64,000 bases of DNA, taken from assembly GCA_029204225.1 (NCBI GenBank), contig CM055100.1, positions 65,437,812 through 65,501,811 on the forward strand. The letters run 5' to 3'. The notes beneath the pieces are model-generated. The model worked only from the letters and a program-made list of their open reading frames with translations. It ran no database searches and was not told where the DNA came from. The DNA is from Diphasiastrum complanatum. Lineage: Eukaryota; Streptophyta; Lycopodiopsida; Lycopodiales; Lycopodiaceae. Each line of letters begins with the position of its first letter. Position 1 is the first letter of the stretch. Below are positions 39,811 through 52,217 of this stretch, one piece after another. Made by a program: the position numbers and the translations under genes.

Positions 39811-40132
39811 TTGAACTCAATATGTCGACGGGAGAATCCCTACCTCATTATATAGAGAGTAGAGTCATGTGCATGAAACCATACAACTCCCCTGTAGGTC
39901 AACTATAAATAGGTCTCATCTCTTCATGCAGTCCTCTTGCCTATATCCGTAACACAGACATGCAATATTCCATATGTCTCCATTAGAGTGTCTGGGTCCT
40001 CTCAAGGTAATTAGTCACAAACAGGCCTTGACATAAAATTAAATCACGACGTGACCAATAATCTCGAACACTGGAGGGCCGGTCTACTATATTAGGACTA
40101 TTCCAGGTCCTTAACCGAATATGGCCATAACA
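39811..40132 (-). repeat. Truncated 3' LTR of the non-coding retrotransposon
   Basis: Matches 46282-46602 over its whole length of about 322 bases and then loses similarity at 39811. Its inner edge sits against the purine tract at 40133-40145. Confidence 0.85.
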
Positions 40133-40145
40133 TTCTTCCCTCCTC

Positions 40146-43100
40146 AAACTGCTTCTATCCTTGACAAGAAAGAATCACAGGAACAGTTCCTTTAACTTTT
40201 GATATTAACCGAGAAAATCATTATCCTTAGTCTGACTTCCATATAAAAAAAGTACTCAGAGATAACCAATTTTCCAATTGTTAATCTCTGTTCAGGAGTA
40301 CAACTCAAGTTTGAAAAGTATATTAAGCAATAAATTTCTCAACTAGGTTACACTCAACACAAGTTAGTAATATCACCTTCATCTAAAACACTTACATGAA
40401 CAACTGAGTGAAATATTACCTAACTTAGGAGATTAAAGTTAGAGAAAAAATAATAATAATTACAGTATAAAATATCGGCAAATTTTAACAGACAATTTAT
40501 AGTAACTGCCAAGTACAAATATTCTTAGAATCCTATTCTAAGATATGTTAATTCATTCAACTAGAATCTCTAGGAGAATCATTAAAATATAGAATGATAA
40601 AACTCAACTCTGAGTATCCCAGATACTCTTTCGAGTTAAATGCTCCTATTTCTAGCACCAAATGCAAGAAAATAGCATTCATTCATCTTAATAGACTTGT
40701 CTGTCTCTTATGATAACTGGAGATCCAAGTAAATTGAAGAATTGTACTCAAACATCTACGGAATATACTATAGTAGAATAGCATCCACTAAAATAAATTA
40801 AATTCTCCGCAAACAAAATACTTATCTTCTGAGAATGTCTATGAGATCCATAGGTTCTCAATTAAAATATTGGAGTAAAAAGATTCAAAACACTGATTCA
40901 AACTCTTACTCAATTAATAGATCAAGAATTAATCATCACACTTAAGAATTATCACTATTTCGTATAATCTTTTGACAATAATTAAGTATCTATTTATGAT
41001 TCATCAATCATAAATATTTAGATTCGTATGATTCGTCAATCATAATTTTCTGAAATCCAAAATCATACTTAATCATTTACAGGATATTGGAGTATATGTC
41101 CAACATAACTCAGGAAAAGTAAAAATCTTTTCACTAAGAAAATACTGAATTTAAGAATATTCTTCTAATAAGATTCTTTAAATGAGGTGCAAGATTCAAG
41201 TTCTATAAACCACTGGTAATTAAAGACTGAACACATACCAAAATGACAATCATCTTCAACTACAAAAAAAAAAAACTTTAGATTACCATCTAGAATCAAA
41301 TCTAGATATCCAAAGTCTTGTTGAATATCAATTCAGATATTATTCTTGGATTCATTATGATTTGCTATCAAACTGAGCTCTTTGGGATACAATCACTAAT
41401 AAGTTGAGTCTATTCCTTAATCGAGGAATACTCTATCTCAAGAATATTGTATATCCAATGCACATAATTTTAACTGATGAACCCAAACGATTCACTAATC
41501 ATGCGTCTTACAAGCAATATAATTAACAAACTATCAGTTCCTGGTGAATCCCCTTCACACTGATCATTTTACCAATTGACTTCATCTTGGAGTAATCAAC
41601 TACTCAAGTTAATTGCCAATGATTCAGAAATCTCAAATGTCTAGATGCAGATCTTAATTATACATGTATAACATCACATTTAGATCCATATCCAAATCAT
41701 TTATTAGTTAACTCATAATCTTTCATAGAAAGATCCGTTAACTCTGCAAATATCTATCAAAATAATACTTGATCATATGTTCATGTTTACCGACTAGGTT
41801 AAGTGCACCAGAAACCTTAGTAATTAGGAATACATAGTAGATACAAGATTAATTGTGCACATATGCGAATAATATACATAAATACAATCTTATCTGGCAG
41901 ATTCCTCCAAAATCCACATATGTTACTCACATATCTCACTGAGATCTTGCAACTCAGCTACAAAAGATTTTCTATTTCTCGTGAGTAAATAACATATCTA
42001 GAAAATCTCTGAGACGAATAAAATTTACTCTCAGCAGTTTTTCAATCCAATTTCCTCTAATAGCATAATTTTTTTCACTCAATCAACCCCTCTCTGATTC
42101 TAGTACTAAAACTAAGATTAGGCTGATCCAATACAAAACTCTCATACTTAAATTCTGATCAAACTTACTTCTATTCCAACCAAAATGGAATCAGTAATCT
42201 TTGATCATTCATTGTACTACTTCTAGATAATGATTCAACTTTCAAACCTGCTCTAGATCCAGATTGGCCACACCATCCCTAGAAAATTCCTCTTATTAGA
42301 AAAGTCCCAATTAGGTATCTTACTCTGAATCTATTCGAAATTACTTCCAGACCAAATCTCATTTCCATACCATAGTTGGTTCTCTTTCGAAAACTATGCA
42401 ACCTATAGATTCCCAAATAGAATTTTATTCCACCACTTCACCCCTCCTCTTAAAAAAATTATAAATTTCAATAAAATTTAACTAGAAAGATGATATATGA
42501 AGACATCTAAATCCAAGAAAAGTCAGTAATAAGTGCTTCCACTAAAGGATTCACTTTATTACAAACAGGACTTTTCCCTCAAATATTTCCAACCTGAGTG
42601 ACGGTACAATCATTTCATTGAAACCTATTTATGCAACAAAGATATTCTAGATTTAAGAAATTGAAACACTTTAACCTTAGAATTTATCTGAATTCCAAGT
42701 CCACTCCCACAAGTAGTAATTTATATGACATAACAATCTTTCAGAAGAATAACTTCATGCTAGAAAGAATTCATATAAACTAGTCTGATGTCTTATATTC
42801 AAAAAATTACTAAGAAGTAAAGGATTAATTCAAAAAAATGAGAAATAGATTTGAGGGCCTCTGATTTTGTAAATGATGAGATATCACAATGGGATCTAGA
42901 TTAAACCTCAAAATTTTCCAAAATACCCCACATTTGATTAAACGGTTTTATTTTTCCCATATCGCGACGTACTAAAACACACCATTGATCATCAGATCTT
43001 TACAGTCCTAGAATTTCCTTTCCAAAATTACTAATGTCCCACACCATCAGCTTCTCCTTCCAAAAAACCTTTAATCGACTTATCTGATATTCTAGAGATC

Positions 43101-44830
43101 CATTGATCATCTAGTTGTCCTATAATTATTATAGAATATTATCTCTTGTTTCCAAACACTGGAGAATCCATTTATGTGGATGACTAGCATACCTTTCAAA
43201 TGGATATCACAAATCCACATCTAATCATGTGATTTAAATAGAAGAATTAACATAGTTCCACATTACATTTTGATCCTTTATGGTTAATGATAAGCTTCAA
43301 ATCCCCTACTGATGCATCAAATCTAGGGACAAGCTTCTGTCAACTAATAGATCCAATGTAATCCATGTATCAAATTTTGCTTCTAACATCACAATTGACA
43401 TCCAAAACTGCGGATAACTCAATGGTTACAAAGATATTAGTTATGAAATTCAACTAAATGAATTCTATCTAGGAAATTAATAACCGATATTAAGCAATTA
43501 TTTACTGGGATTTACCTAAAATCCTAACTGCAAAATACATTTCCTAATCACACTTACTCCCTCTTATGTCCACTTCTTTTCCCTCAGAATTTTCAATTCC
43601 TTAAAAATCTTTCAACTAAGGTATCAAGAAGACGTGTTGACGTATTGACATTAGTAAATGTTTAAAAATTAATTGTTGTAGGAAAAAATCTGAAACAATT
43701 TCATTTCTATCTTATACCTGGGTTGAATAATCGATATACCAAAAAAATCATCTACTAGTATGAAAGCACTACTAGTTTGACCTTTTGAATATAATTTACC
43801 ATAGGATCTAACTGGAAATGAATATTAATTCCTATTATTACAATTTTTCCAATAAAATTGGATTGTTTTTTTCTTTTTTATTGACTGGTCTGGCATTACT
43901 CCATCAATATTGACAAAAACTAACCAAACTCAGAATATGAAATTACATGAATGGAAATCCTACCAATAGGATTTCAGAACTCTTAAACTGAATCCAAACA
44001 AGATTCCATTGATCGGATAAAGAGTTCTGTCATCACTCATTTATCTGGCCATTTCATATTGTTTAATGGTTTTAATCTCAATTTTGACGAGTATCCTGCA
44101 CAAACATTCACTTGACTTATTTCCAATGATTAGAATCAACTAAAAATATATCAGACAAGTAATCGATTTCAAATTTTAACCAATTTGAAATTAAATAAAA
44201 AAGAAAAAATTCTTTTTAACTGAAATCTAGGGAGAACACATGCTTCCAAAGTTTAGTCACCATCAAGCACACTACCAGAAACATTAAATTTCCTTAAACC
44301 GGGTATTGTCTTGGAAAAGGTAACCATTGAGGATCAAATAACTTGCCATCATTCTAAATCTATGAATCAAATTCATAGATGAACTGTTAGGATAACAAAA
44401 ATTATATTGACACGAAAGGGCTGGAGAATCAATAATTATTTTCAATTAATTCAGTCAGATTCTTAAAAATCATTTGCTTGAACCGATATAGGGTTTTTTC
44501 CATGGTTACCAACTAGTAGACCTAATCATTTTACATACAAATACCGGACGAGTAGCCTATGACGAAAAATACATAAGGCTCCCCTCCCCGTATGCAAAAC
44601 AAGCCAAAGCCTACTAAACCCTCACAAGGGTTTATGCCAGTAACAAAACCTAATGCCTAACATGCAACTTTCTGTCACAACATCACTCATGAAAGGATCC
44701 CCCAAGGAAATACTAAGGCCACAAAAATTCCTGCAACAGAAAAAAAAACCTTTCCACAACCCCAATCAGCCTCCACCCTAACCCTAACAGCCGCCATCCT
44801 AGTCGGGCTTCAGAAAGCCGTGCACCTTCA
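40146..44830. other. Interior of the non-coding element, AT-rich
   Basis: Roughly 4.7 kb without ORFs over about 60 codons. It is strongly AT-rich and shows no repeat structure or domain motif. It reads as spacer of the non-autonomous element. Confidence 0.6.
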
Positions 44831-44832
44831 AA

Positions 44833-44856
44833 CTCATATATATATCTATATCTATC

Positions 44857-44943
<87 letters not shown>
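44833..44943. repeat. (TA)n(GA)n compound microsatellite
   Basis: TA and TCTA units (44833-44880) pass into a perfect GA run (44880-44943). It lies within the 5' leader of the non-coding element (minus strand orientation). A short CCCTAACCCTAAC telomere-like word sits upstream at 44776-44788. Confidence 0.95.
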
Positions 44944-44945
<2 letters not shown>

Positions 44946-46112
44946 CGAGAAAATCGGCCGAGAGAGAAATGGAGGGCATTCCTAGCAGGTCGTGCTTTGC
45001 AGCTCCTTCTCCAGGTTGTGAATCTTTATGGATCCACCCAACCACCAATCAACATTGATTTCCTCACAGCTCTCGCTGTCCCATTTTGAGCAAAAACAGG
45101 TAAGAACCGGCTGGATCGCTCTTTCACCATCCATCAAACTCGTTTTCACTCCTGTCTACTCCTTCACGATTCACCATCGCGCAACAGCAGATGTCCCATC
45201 AATGCTTGGAAACTATCTGTTTCATGGCTACAACAGATTCGGTTTCAATCAACGTCGAACTACATTCACCCGTGGAATTCACATACAGCTACCAGGACTG
45301 ACAGGCAATGCATCCCCTCCCTTGGAACAGCCAACTGCATTTCTGAATGAAGGATTGCAAGGTCCTGCCATCTGCGTTCCACCAGGGAAACAACTCCAGT
45401 GCAACCAAAACATCTTCCACTTCCACATGATTTCTCAACAGTTTTCTACTGGATCTTCCTTATGCTTTTATCATAAATGAACAGGTTCAAAGAAGCAACA
45501 AAGAAGAAGATAAAAAACTGTTGAAATAATCCCAGCGAGGCTAATGGAGGAATAAACTACTATTTCTACTACACTCTGTTCAGGATTAAAAAGTTTGTCC
45601 AATAGCCTTTCCATTCCATGTTTCAAAGCATGCTTTTCTTCTGGAGGATTTACTTAGGTAAAAACGTTTTCATCCTCAACATGCAAACATTGGAATCATG
45701 CTCAATACTGTCTACAGTCCATATAAGCCGGAACATAGTCAATAGTTTTCACCTTCACCATGAACCAAACAAGTTGGCATGATTCAGAACATCATGGATT
45801 AAAGTAACTATGAAAACTTTCACCAAACAGAATTCCTCATAGAAACGAGCAACCAGATTTAACATGGTCAAACATTTTACAAGAATTGCAAATAATTCAC
45901 ACTAATTCTTAGCATCTTTACTTAAGATTGAACATGTAGAAGATCACTCTACCAACAATTTCCAAAAGCATGCCTCAATCTGGAATTAGGAATCCAACTA
46001 CAAAATTCCCTTGAGACAAAGCACTCCAACGGGGATGTAATCCAAGTGCCTCTATCTTCCAATCCGATATGTAGAGCTTGCCTTCACTCCCATCCAAGAC
46101 CGCATCTTAGTC
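44944..46112. other. 5' leader of the non-coding retrotransposon
   Basis: More balanced in base composition than the rest of the interior. The longest ORF (45028-45480, 150 codons plus strand) runs antisense to the element and has no motif, so I treat it as chance. Confidence 0.55.
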
Positions 46113-46126
46113 GGGCTCTGATACCA
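46113..46126 (-). other. Primer binding site (initiator Met tRNA)
   Basis: Minus strand TGGTATCAGAGCCC follows the 5' LTR directly. It is the standard plant initiator-Met primer site. Confidence 0.85.
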
Positions 46127-46602
46127 ATATAAAGCCTCAAAAAAATTGCTCCTAAAATGAGGATAGGAGAACACAATAAGAGAAACTATGAAGCCAAACC
46201 GCCCAACCAATCCTAGATCAACCTGGATAGCCCGCAAGTCATGCCATGTGAAGCAAGAGGAGAGAAGAGAAACTGGTGACTTGAACCCAATATGTCGACG
46301 GGAGAATCCTTACCTCATTATATAGAGAGTAGAGTCTTGTGCATGAAACCATGCAACCCCCATGCAGGTCAACTATAAATAGGTCTCATCTCTTCATGCA
46401 GTCCTCCTGACTATATCCGTCACACAGACATGCAATATTCCATATGTCTCAATTAGAGTTTCTGGGTCCTCTCAAGGTAATTAGTCACAAACAGGCCTTG
46501 ACATGGAATTAAATCACGGCGTGACCAATAATCTCGAACACTGGGGGGCCAGTCTACCATATTAGGACTATTCCAGGTCCTTAACCGAATATGGCCATAA
46601 CA
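46127..46602 (-). repeat. 5' LTR of the non-coding retrotransposon
   Basis: 476 bp, starting TGTTATGGCCATATTCGG at 46602 and ending next to the primer site. A TATA-like CTCTATATAATGAG lies on the minus strand at about 46313-46329, suitable for LTR transcription. Confidence 0.85.
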
Positions 46603-46837
46603 GATACCACACACAAACCATTTATAATCTCTTCTGTAGACTGTACTCTTGGTTTTGAGAGTACAATTTAATTTTTAAGATTCTGTTGGATAATTGAAAC
46701 ACTTAAAGCTGTGATTACGTTTAGCAGAAGCTTTCTATTAGATTGTTTTTGCATCTAGGAGCTGATTGTACGGGAGAGCTATTCCACAATATTCTTGCTC
46801 TCTTCTCCATTCGCGTTTTTCTATCTCCCTTGTCCCA
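46603..46837. other. Junction spacer
   Basis: About 230 bases between the 5' LTR of the non-coding element and the copia fragment C. No feature recognised. Confidence 0.5.
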
Positions 46838-47845
46838 TCACTTAGTCCTGTACACCCATTTACAACTAATGGGTTTCTTGCCAACTGGTGGTTCCACTAA
46901 GTCCCATGTGCTATGCTTAGCAATTGACTCCATCCTCTTCCATGGCCTTGACCCAAATGTCATCATCCTTCGCTTCAACATAAGTCGAAGGTTCTTTGCT
47001 TTGAATAATGCTAGATAGGAGAGCATAATTTGCTTCATACCTATCAGGTCGTGTCTTCTCTCTTGTTGACCTTCGTATCTCTCCCTGGATAGATGTTTTT
47101 GAAAAGTCATCCATGTCGCGGCTCTCCATCAATCTCTCAAATCACTTAGGGAGCTTTTATCAGGTTATTGGCTTTCTGGTGAAAATGTATCCCATGGAAC
47201 ATCCTTCTTCTTGCATTTGTCACCTGCAATTTCAATTTTTTTTGCACCAAAAGCTTTATCTCTACCTCTCCAACCTATCTCTTGAGGTTGAGTAGTAGTA
47301 TCATGAGGTGTATCCACATGTGCATCACTAGGAAAGTCAACAAATGGATCATCATCAAGAGGAATTCTCACTGTACCATCTTTTCTAGTAAACGTATCCG
47401 TCTTCTCAGCATCCTCATCTTCGTACATCTTAGATTCCTCAAAGATGACATCACGACTAACATGTATTTTGTTCTCCACTGGACTAAAACATCTATAGCC
47501 CTTTACACGATCATGATATCCTAGGAATATGCACTTTATAGATTTTACATCAAGCTTACATCTTTCTTCCTTAGGAATGTGTAGAAAGGCCTTACATCCA
47601 AAGATTCGCAAGTGGTTCACTGTTGGCTTCTTCTTCGTGAATGCCTCCTCAGGTGTTATCTTTGATATGGCAATGGTAAGACTTCTATTTTGAAGATAGA
47701 CTGCGGTACATGCTTCTAACCAAAAATCTTTTGGTAGCTTCATCTCAACTAGCATAGATTTGGCACTTTCCACAATCGTACGATTCTTGCGCTCAGCTAC
47801 ACCATTGAGTTCAGGAGTATGAGCTTGCGTAAATTGTCTTTTGAT
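46838..47845 (-). mobile_element. Copia fragment C: integrase end and start of reverse transcriptase
   Basis: Minus strand, in order: THTPELNGVAERKNRTIVES at about 47825-47765; then the 202-codon stretch 47773-47165 with KLPKDFWLEACTAVYLQNRS, ITPEEAFTKKKPTVNHLRIF, KCIFLGYHDRVKGYRCFSP and KIHVSRDVIFEE. These are the integrase end and the linker. After a frameshift the stretch 47110-46838 has HSTWDLVEPPVGKKPISCKW, the start of the copia reverse transcriptase, which is lost at about 46838. The body of the RT, the RNase H and all of gag and protease are missing. Confidence 0.85.
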
Positions 47846-49176
47846 CCGTCTAATTTGCTATTTTCACTCAAAATGGACTTTTCCATGTTCCACATCCCAA
47901 AACTGCCTAAAATTGCAACCGTAGGCTAAAAGAAGTGTTATGAGCACTATGGCGACATTAGTAGCTTATTTTGATGACCTGCTAAAATTTCACACCAGGG
48001 CGTCTCGTCGCTTAGGTGGCATTTCACAAGCCAAGTTGCTTTTCAAATGTGAAATGCTTCTTACTTCACACTCCTGACTACCCGCTCCCTAAAAGGAGCA
48101 AAAGAGATTTGATGTCCACTGAGCACGTTCTCCGCTACAATCACTCTATTTTGCGGTACCATACTTGCAGGTACAGTATGGGTGCCCTTCGTTTGGAGTC
48201 CATAGCCCTTCGTTTGGGTCAAAACGGATAAAGGACTAGAAAATAGGGACTTTTGTGTTTTTGAACTGTTTCTTCACCTTGAAGAAACTTCAACCTTCCA
48301 GAACTTGGGACCCAACTTTTATTTCAATTTGAAATTTTTTAATGAAGTTGAATGACCAATTTTCCTTCAATGGCCTTCAGGTCCTTTTCAAGCCAATCTA
48401 ATGGCTTCTTCCCATCCAACGGTCCTCCTTGCTCGTGATTTAAGCCATTGATTTATGGAGGCTTGATCCTACTGCTTTGCCTCTCTTTGCGCGCCAAAAT
48501 TGGGTCTTGGAGACACAACTCCCGTCCACACGCTATGTGCTCCTCGCGGCTGGCAGCGCACAAGCTGTCCCACGCCTCTTCTTCCTCCTCCACAAGCTCT
48601 CTGACTCCACCTATGGTAGACCCTCTCGCTCCCCACACAATTGATCTCTCCCCGCTCCACGACTTCCAACGGCGTCTTGGGATTTTCATACTAGCACTAG
48701 GGCGCCCACCATCATGCTTTTACAGCTTCAAAATTGGTCTCCTATAGCTCAAGATCCAAGCTTTTGTGCTTCCAAACCCTGGGCCAGGGTTTTGCTTGCA
48801 AGCGTTGATCTTGGCTAACTATTTACAGCTCTCTGTACGGCCAATCCTACACCTCTGAGGTCGCCCTACAACAAACAATCTCTTGCTTCAAACCGTTCTA
48901 AAACCGGTGTTCGTTTGGATGCATACCATCTGTAAACACAAAACAGCCTCTTCACGAAATTTCTGAATTCCGTTTTACTAAATTTTGGATTCAACCGACA
49001 AGTCCTGTCTCCGAATCCTCTCATAGTTTCAAGCTTGGCAAGCCTCTGTATGCTAGAAACTGTGCACCAGTGCTTTACTTTCCGCCTTCAACCCACCGTA
49101 GACCCCGAACCTTCAGAAGCCTCTTCTCCCGAAGCTCTCTTCAATAGCGATGTTGTACTGTGTACACTCCCTGTAC
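47846..49176. other. Leader region of a copia-type element (inferred)
   Basis: Contains no recognised coding motif. Because the primer site at 49177-49189 points leftward on the minus strand, this stretch is best read as the 5' leader and deleted gag of the element whose integrase survives as fragment C. It includes a GC-rich stretch at 48480-48700. The link between the two is inference. Confidence 0.4.
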
Positions 49177-49189
49177 GACTCTGATACCA
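49177..49189 (-). other. Primer binding site (initiator Met tRNA) beside LTR D
   Basis: The minus strand reads TGGTATCAGAGTCGT after ...TTCTAAGT. It is the initiator-Met primer site, located on the low-coordinate side of LTR D. Confidence 0.65.
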
Positions 49190-50018
49190 ACTTAGAATTT
49201 GTTCCGATCAAGATTATAGATCATGCAACACAGTAACACAGACATAAAGCACTCTCCACACCAAGCTCACGTAGCAACTGTATTTCTCAAAACCAAAATA
49301 CACTGTACATATAGTTCTTCACTATGGCAATCCATGCATGGCCCAAGTTGTCGTTGATGGGACATGTGAAGGATTTCAGATCATTCAAGATCCAATCCAT
49401 GTCCCAAATCTTTGGTTACAATAAGGAGCAAAGCAACAATCCTGCCAATGTAGAAAAATCAGCATCTACATACAAAATGAGATGCAAACTCTAAGAGATA
49501 TTGATCAAACATGAACCAAAACATAAAATATGTTTGTTGTCCATACAATTACAGTACCCTACTGTATTTCACACGTGTGAAACCGAAAATAGCAATAAAT
49601 GATCATTCTACACACAAGATTGCAAGATAACAGCAAGATAGTGCACCAATGAGTAGTAGAACCCAAAGAGAACCATGTATAATGATGAAATGAGAGATAG
49701 AAGAGAGAAGATGTGTCTCTCCACGAGTTACATCCTTTTATAGAGTTTCCAAACCCTATTTGGCCACTTGGCTTTCTCTCCAAAATGTAAACCCTACTAT
49801 TTTTGGGTCTAAATTCAATGTATCCAAAGTTCAAATTTGAATCTCTCTCAAACTCGACTACCAACTTTTCCACACTTTCAAAAAGTGTTTATTGAATATA
49901 TTTTGTACTAATATAACTTCAGAAAGTTTATCTCCAAGTCTAAAATGAGTTTTGGCCTCTTATTGACAATTTACCAAAATATGACTAAACTAGACTAAAC
50001 TAGTTGAAATCTCTCACA
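49190..50018 (-). repeat. LTR D, flanked by both a purine tract and a primer site
   Basis: Minus strand: starts TGTGAGAGATTTCAAC at 50018, immediately after the purine tract 50028-50019 (GAAGAGGGAG). It ends near 49190 at the primer site. A TATA-like CTCTATAAAAGG lies at about 49733-49744. With a purine tract on its upstream side and a primer site on its downstream side, it is at once the 3' LTR of a right-hand element and the 5' LTR of a left-hand one. Its length is about 829 bp. Confidence 0.65.
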
Positions 50019-50028
50019 CTCCCTCTTC
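50019..50028 (-). other. Polypurine tract beside LTR D
   Basis: Minus strand GAAGAGGGAG directly before TGTGAG. It lies about 100 bases downstream of the stop of the 401-codon ORF. Confidence 0.65.
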
Positions 50029-50128
50029 AACTAGTTTTGGCATAGTTTTGACAATAGAACTTTGATCCAGCTTTAGAATGATCTCCATTCTAAGTATTGA
50101 TCTTCTTTCTAAGTATCTAAAGTATCTT

Positions 50129-51478
50129 TCATAATTGATATAGAGAATAGTGTGATGCTTCACTATTTCTTATATCAATTTTACACATCAAGATATAACT
50201 AGAACATGAAGAACCAAATAGAATGTGAATGAAATGATTTCTCCATGTTTCAAACTTTGAACTCTCTGGAAAATTACAGCAACCAAACAATAAATGTGAG
50301 TGATGACCATTTGCTTGCTTGTCTCCTCCAACTTTGTCCTTTCTTGATATGTCTCCACCATAAAACTCCACAAATGAGCCTCCATCTCCATCTTGCCACA
50401 AGAAACCATCAAACCTTGGAAATCCATGAGTAGGTGAGTACATTAATGATGCAAATCCGACACCACATGACTCCATAAACCAAGTAGGTTGTACTAGTCC
50501 ATCTTCAAGATCTACTTGACACAAGAAAATGACCATGAATTCACCAAAAAATGACAATCTCCAAGTATTGGCACCAAGTAGCTCAACACTTGAGAACTTG
50601 ATCATGGATGAGTGATATAATGAGCCTCCATTAGCCTCATTTCCATCAGCAAAACCAGCCAAGAATGCTAGTACAACTCCAACAATAAAATATTGCAAGA
50701 CAATGTAGCTAGTTAATTCATATCTTGACAATTTGCACACATCCACATGAAATGGCTCAAACATGAGATAGAACAAGTAAAGTAAACTTGAACAAAACTT
50801 CCTTGCTGCTCCTTTGGCCTTACTTGAGTCTTCAATAAGCTGCAAAAACAGATCCATAACATCTTTGCCAAGTAACCTTCCTTTGATGCTCTTGACTAGC
50901 TCCAAATTGCCACCTTTCCTTTTGTGTTGTTGAAGCCCTTTGAGACCAACCTCTTGATTTTCCTCTTGATCATCAAAGTCATTGAACAAATTTTGTTTTC
51001 CAGATCCATTACTTGCTTTTCCATTATGAAAAACATGAGAACCAATATCCACTTGCATAACATCATCTACACACGAAAATTCTTCAAAACATGTGAATAA
51101 AGCAAAGTGTGTCGCTTTCACTTGCTTACCTTTCTCTTGATCATCAAAGATATCAAATATATGAATATCTTCAGACATGAACCTCTGAAAATACTCCCTC
51201 TCAAACATATGATCTAGATCCAACAAGATCTCATCAATGCTTGATCTCGAATTTCCACAAAGGTTAGTGAAAACAATGTCACCAATGTCACCATCATAAA
51301 TCAAAAGATAGATTCCAAACTTTCCATCCAACATGAAGTAGAGTAGGTGAAGATAAGTATCAAACCTAATAAATCCAGCCCTCTTGAGTCTATAACAAAC
51401 CTCAATAAGCTCACCAATGAGATCTCTCTTGCCTTGAAAAAATTGTGTTTTTTTTAATATCTTTTTTTATTAAAAAAT
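50129..51478 (-). CDS. Unrecognised long ORF at the 3' end of an LTR element
   Basis: An uninterrupted stretch of 401 codons from the first ATG at 51334. The frame stays open upstream to about 51478 (QFFQGKRDLIGELIEVCYRL before that ATG), so the protein is probably truncated at its start by AT-rich sequence. It has acidic DDQEE/FDDQEK stretches, a KGAARKFCSSLLYLFYLMFE segment, a hydrophobic segment YIVLQYFIVGVVLAFLAGFA that could span a membrane, and a Gly/Asp-rich WQDGDGGSFVEFYGGDISRK block. It lies upstream of the purine tract and LTR D, where an env-like or extra ORF would sit. I see no RT or integrase motif. The lack of stops over 1.3 kb in a degenerate region suggests a young copy or selection. 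Confidence 0.5.
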
Positions 51479-52217
51479 AATATAAAATATGGACAGCATT
51501 CCACCGTCTGGAAAGCTTGTTCCGGATCTCTGTTGCAGCAGAACGTGATCCGCTGCAACATTGCTTCACAGTTTGCCTAAACATAGAGGCAACTCAAAAC
51601 CTTTGATTCCGTGCACAAAGAAAAAGCATAAAACTGATCCTTGTCCAATCTGGATGCTCAGGAAAAATATATACCAATATACATTATCAGCTAACTGGCA
51701 AAATGGATCAGCAGATCTAATAAATATAGGCTTCAAAAGGTTCCATCAAACATGAGAAAGAATACATTTGGTAATGTCTCAAATCATGCTACACTATTAT
51801 AGAGCTCACAATTGTCCATATAGCAGTGAAACCTACTGTGCTTTTGCAAAAAGGCAATCGTGTACGAGAAATTAGATAAATATACCACCTGATTTTGATG
51901 GGAACAAGCTAACAGATTACTCAGCTTCTAGTGCAAACTACTTAAAGCTATAATTTTTATCTAGTTGATGTTCCAGTGATGCATCCTACCATAGGCCTCA
52001 CAGCTCGTCTCACATAATACTTAAAGGACTACAGAAACAACTTCTGAGCCCCGCCTATGGTGACCAATAGAACAAACCAGCCTAAAACAGACTATAGGGT
52101 TGTACACAAATGTCTGCAATCGCCCATGTGGACATTAAAAACATGCAGCTAAAACTAGAATATATATGAGATAAATAAGTTCAATCATAAAGAGTAAAAT
52201 CATCAGCAACAAAATAA
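51479..52217. other. 3' UTR and downstream flank of ARGLU1
   Basis: The right part should be the 3' UTR of the ARGLU1 gene (minus strand). At 51533-51560 gttgcagc and its complement gctgcaac form an 8-bp stem. No other feature is recognised. Confidence 0.5.

Larger units (their letters stand above)
39811..46602 (-). mobile_element. Non-coding LTR retrotransposon
   Basis: Read on the minus strand: 5' LTR 46602-46127 (starts TGTTATGGCC), initiator-Met primer site 46126-46113 (TGGTATCAGAGCCC), an internal region of about 6 kb, polypurine tract 40145-40133 (GAGGAGGGAAGAA), then a 3' LTR from 40132 that is cut off at 39811. The two LTRs align over about 321 bases with roughly 18 differences by hand count, so they are about 94% identical. 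The interior lacks gag, protease, RT and integrase motifs in any frame. The element is therefore non-autonomous and would need proteins from a relative. The missing 154-bp tail of the left LTR and lack of matching flanks suggest deletion on that side. Confidence 0.85.

Noticed and set aside
44776-44788. CCCTAACCCTAAC telomere-like word
   Set aside because: Only two units; too short for an interstitial telomere tract.
45028-45480. 150-codon plus-strand ORF
   Set aside because: It is antisense within the leader of the non-coding LTR element and has no recognisable motif.
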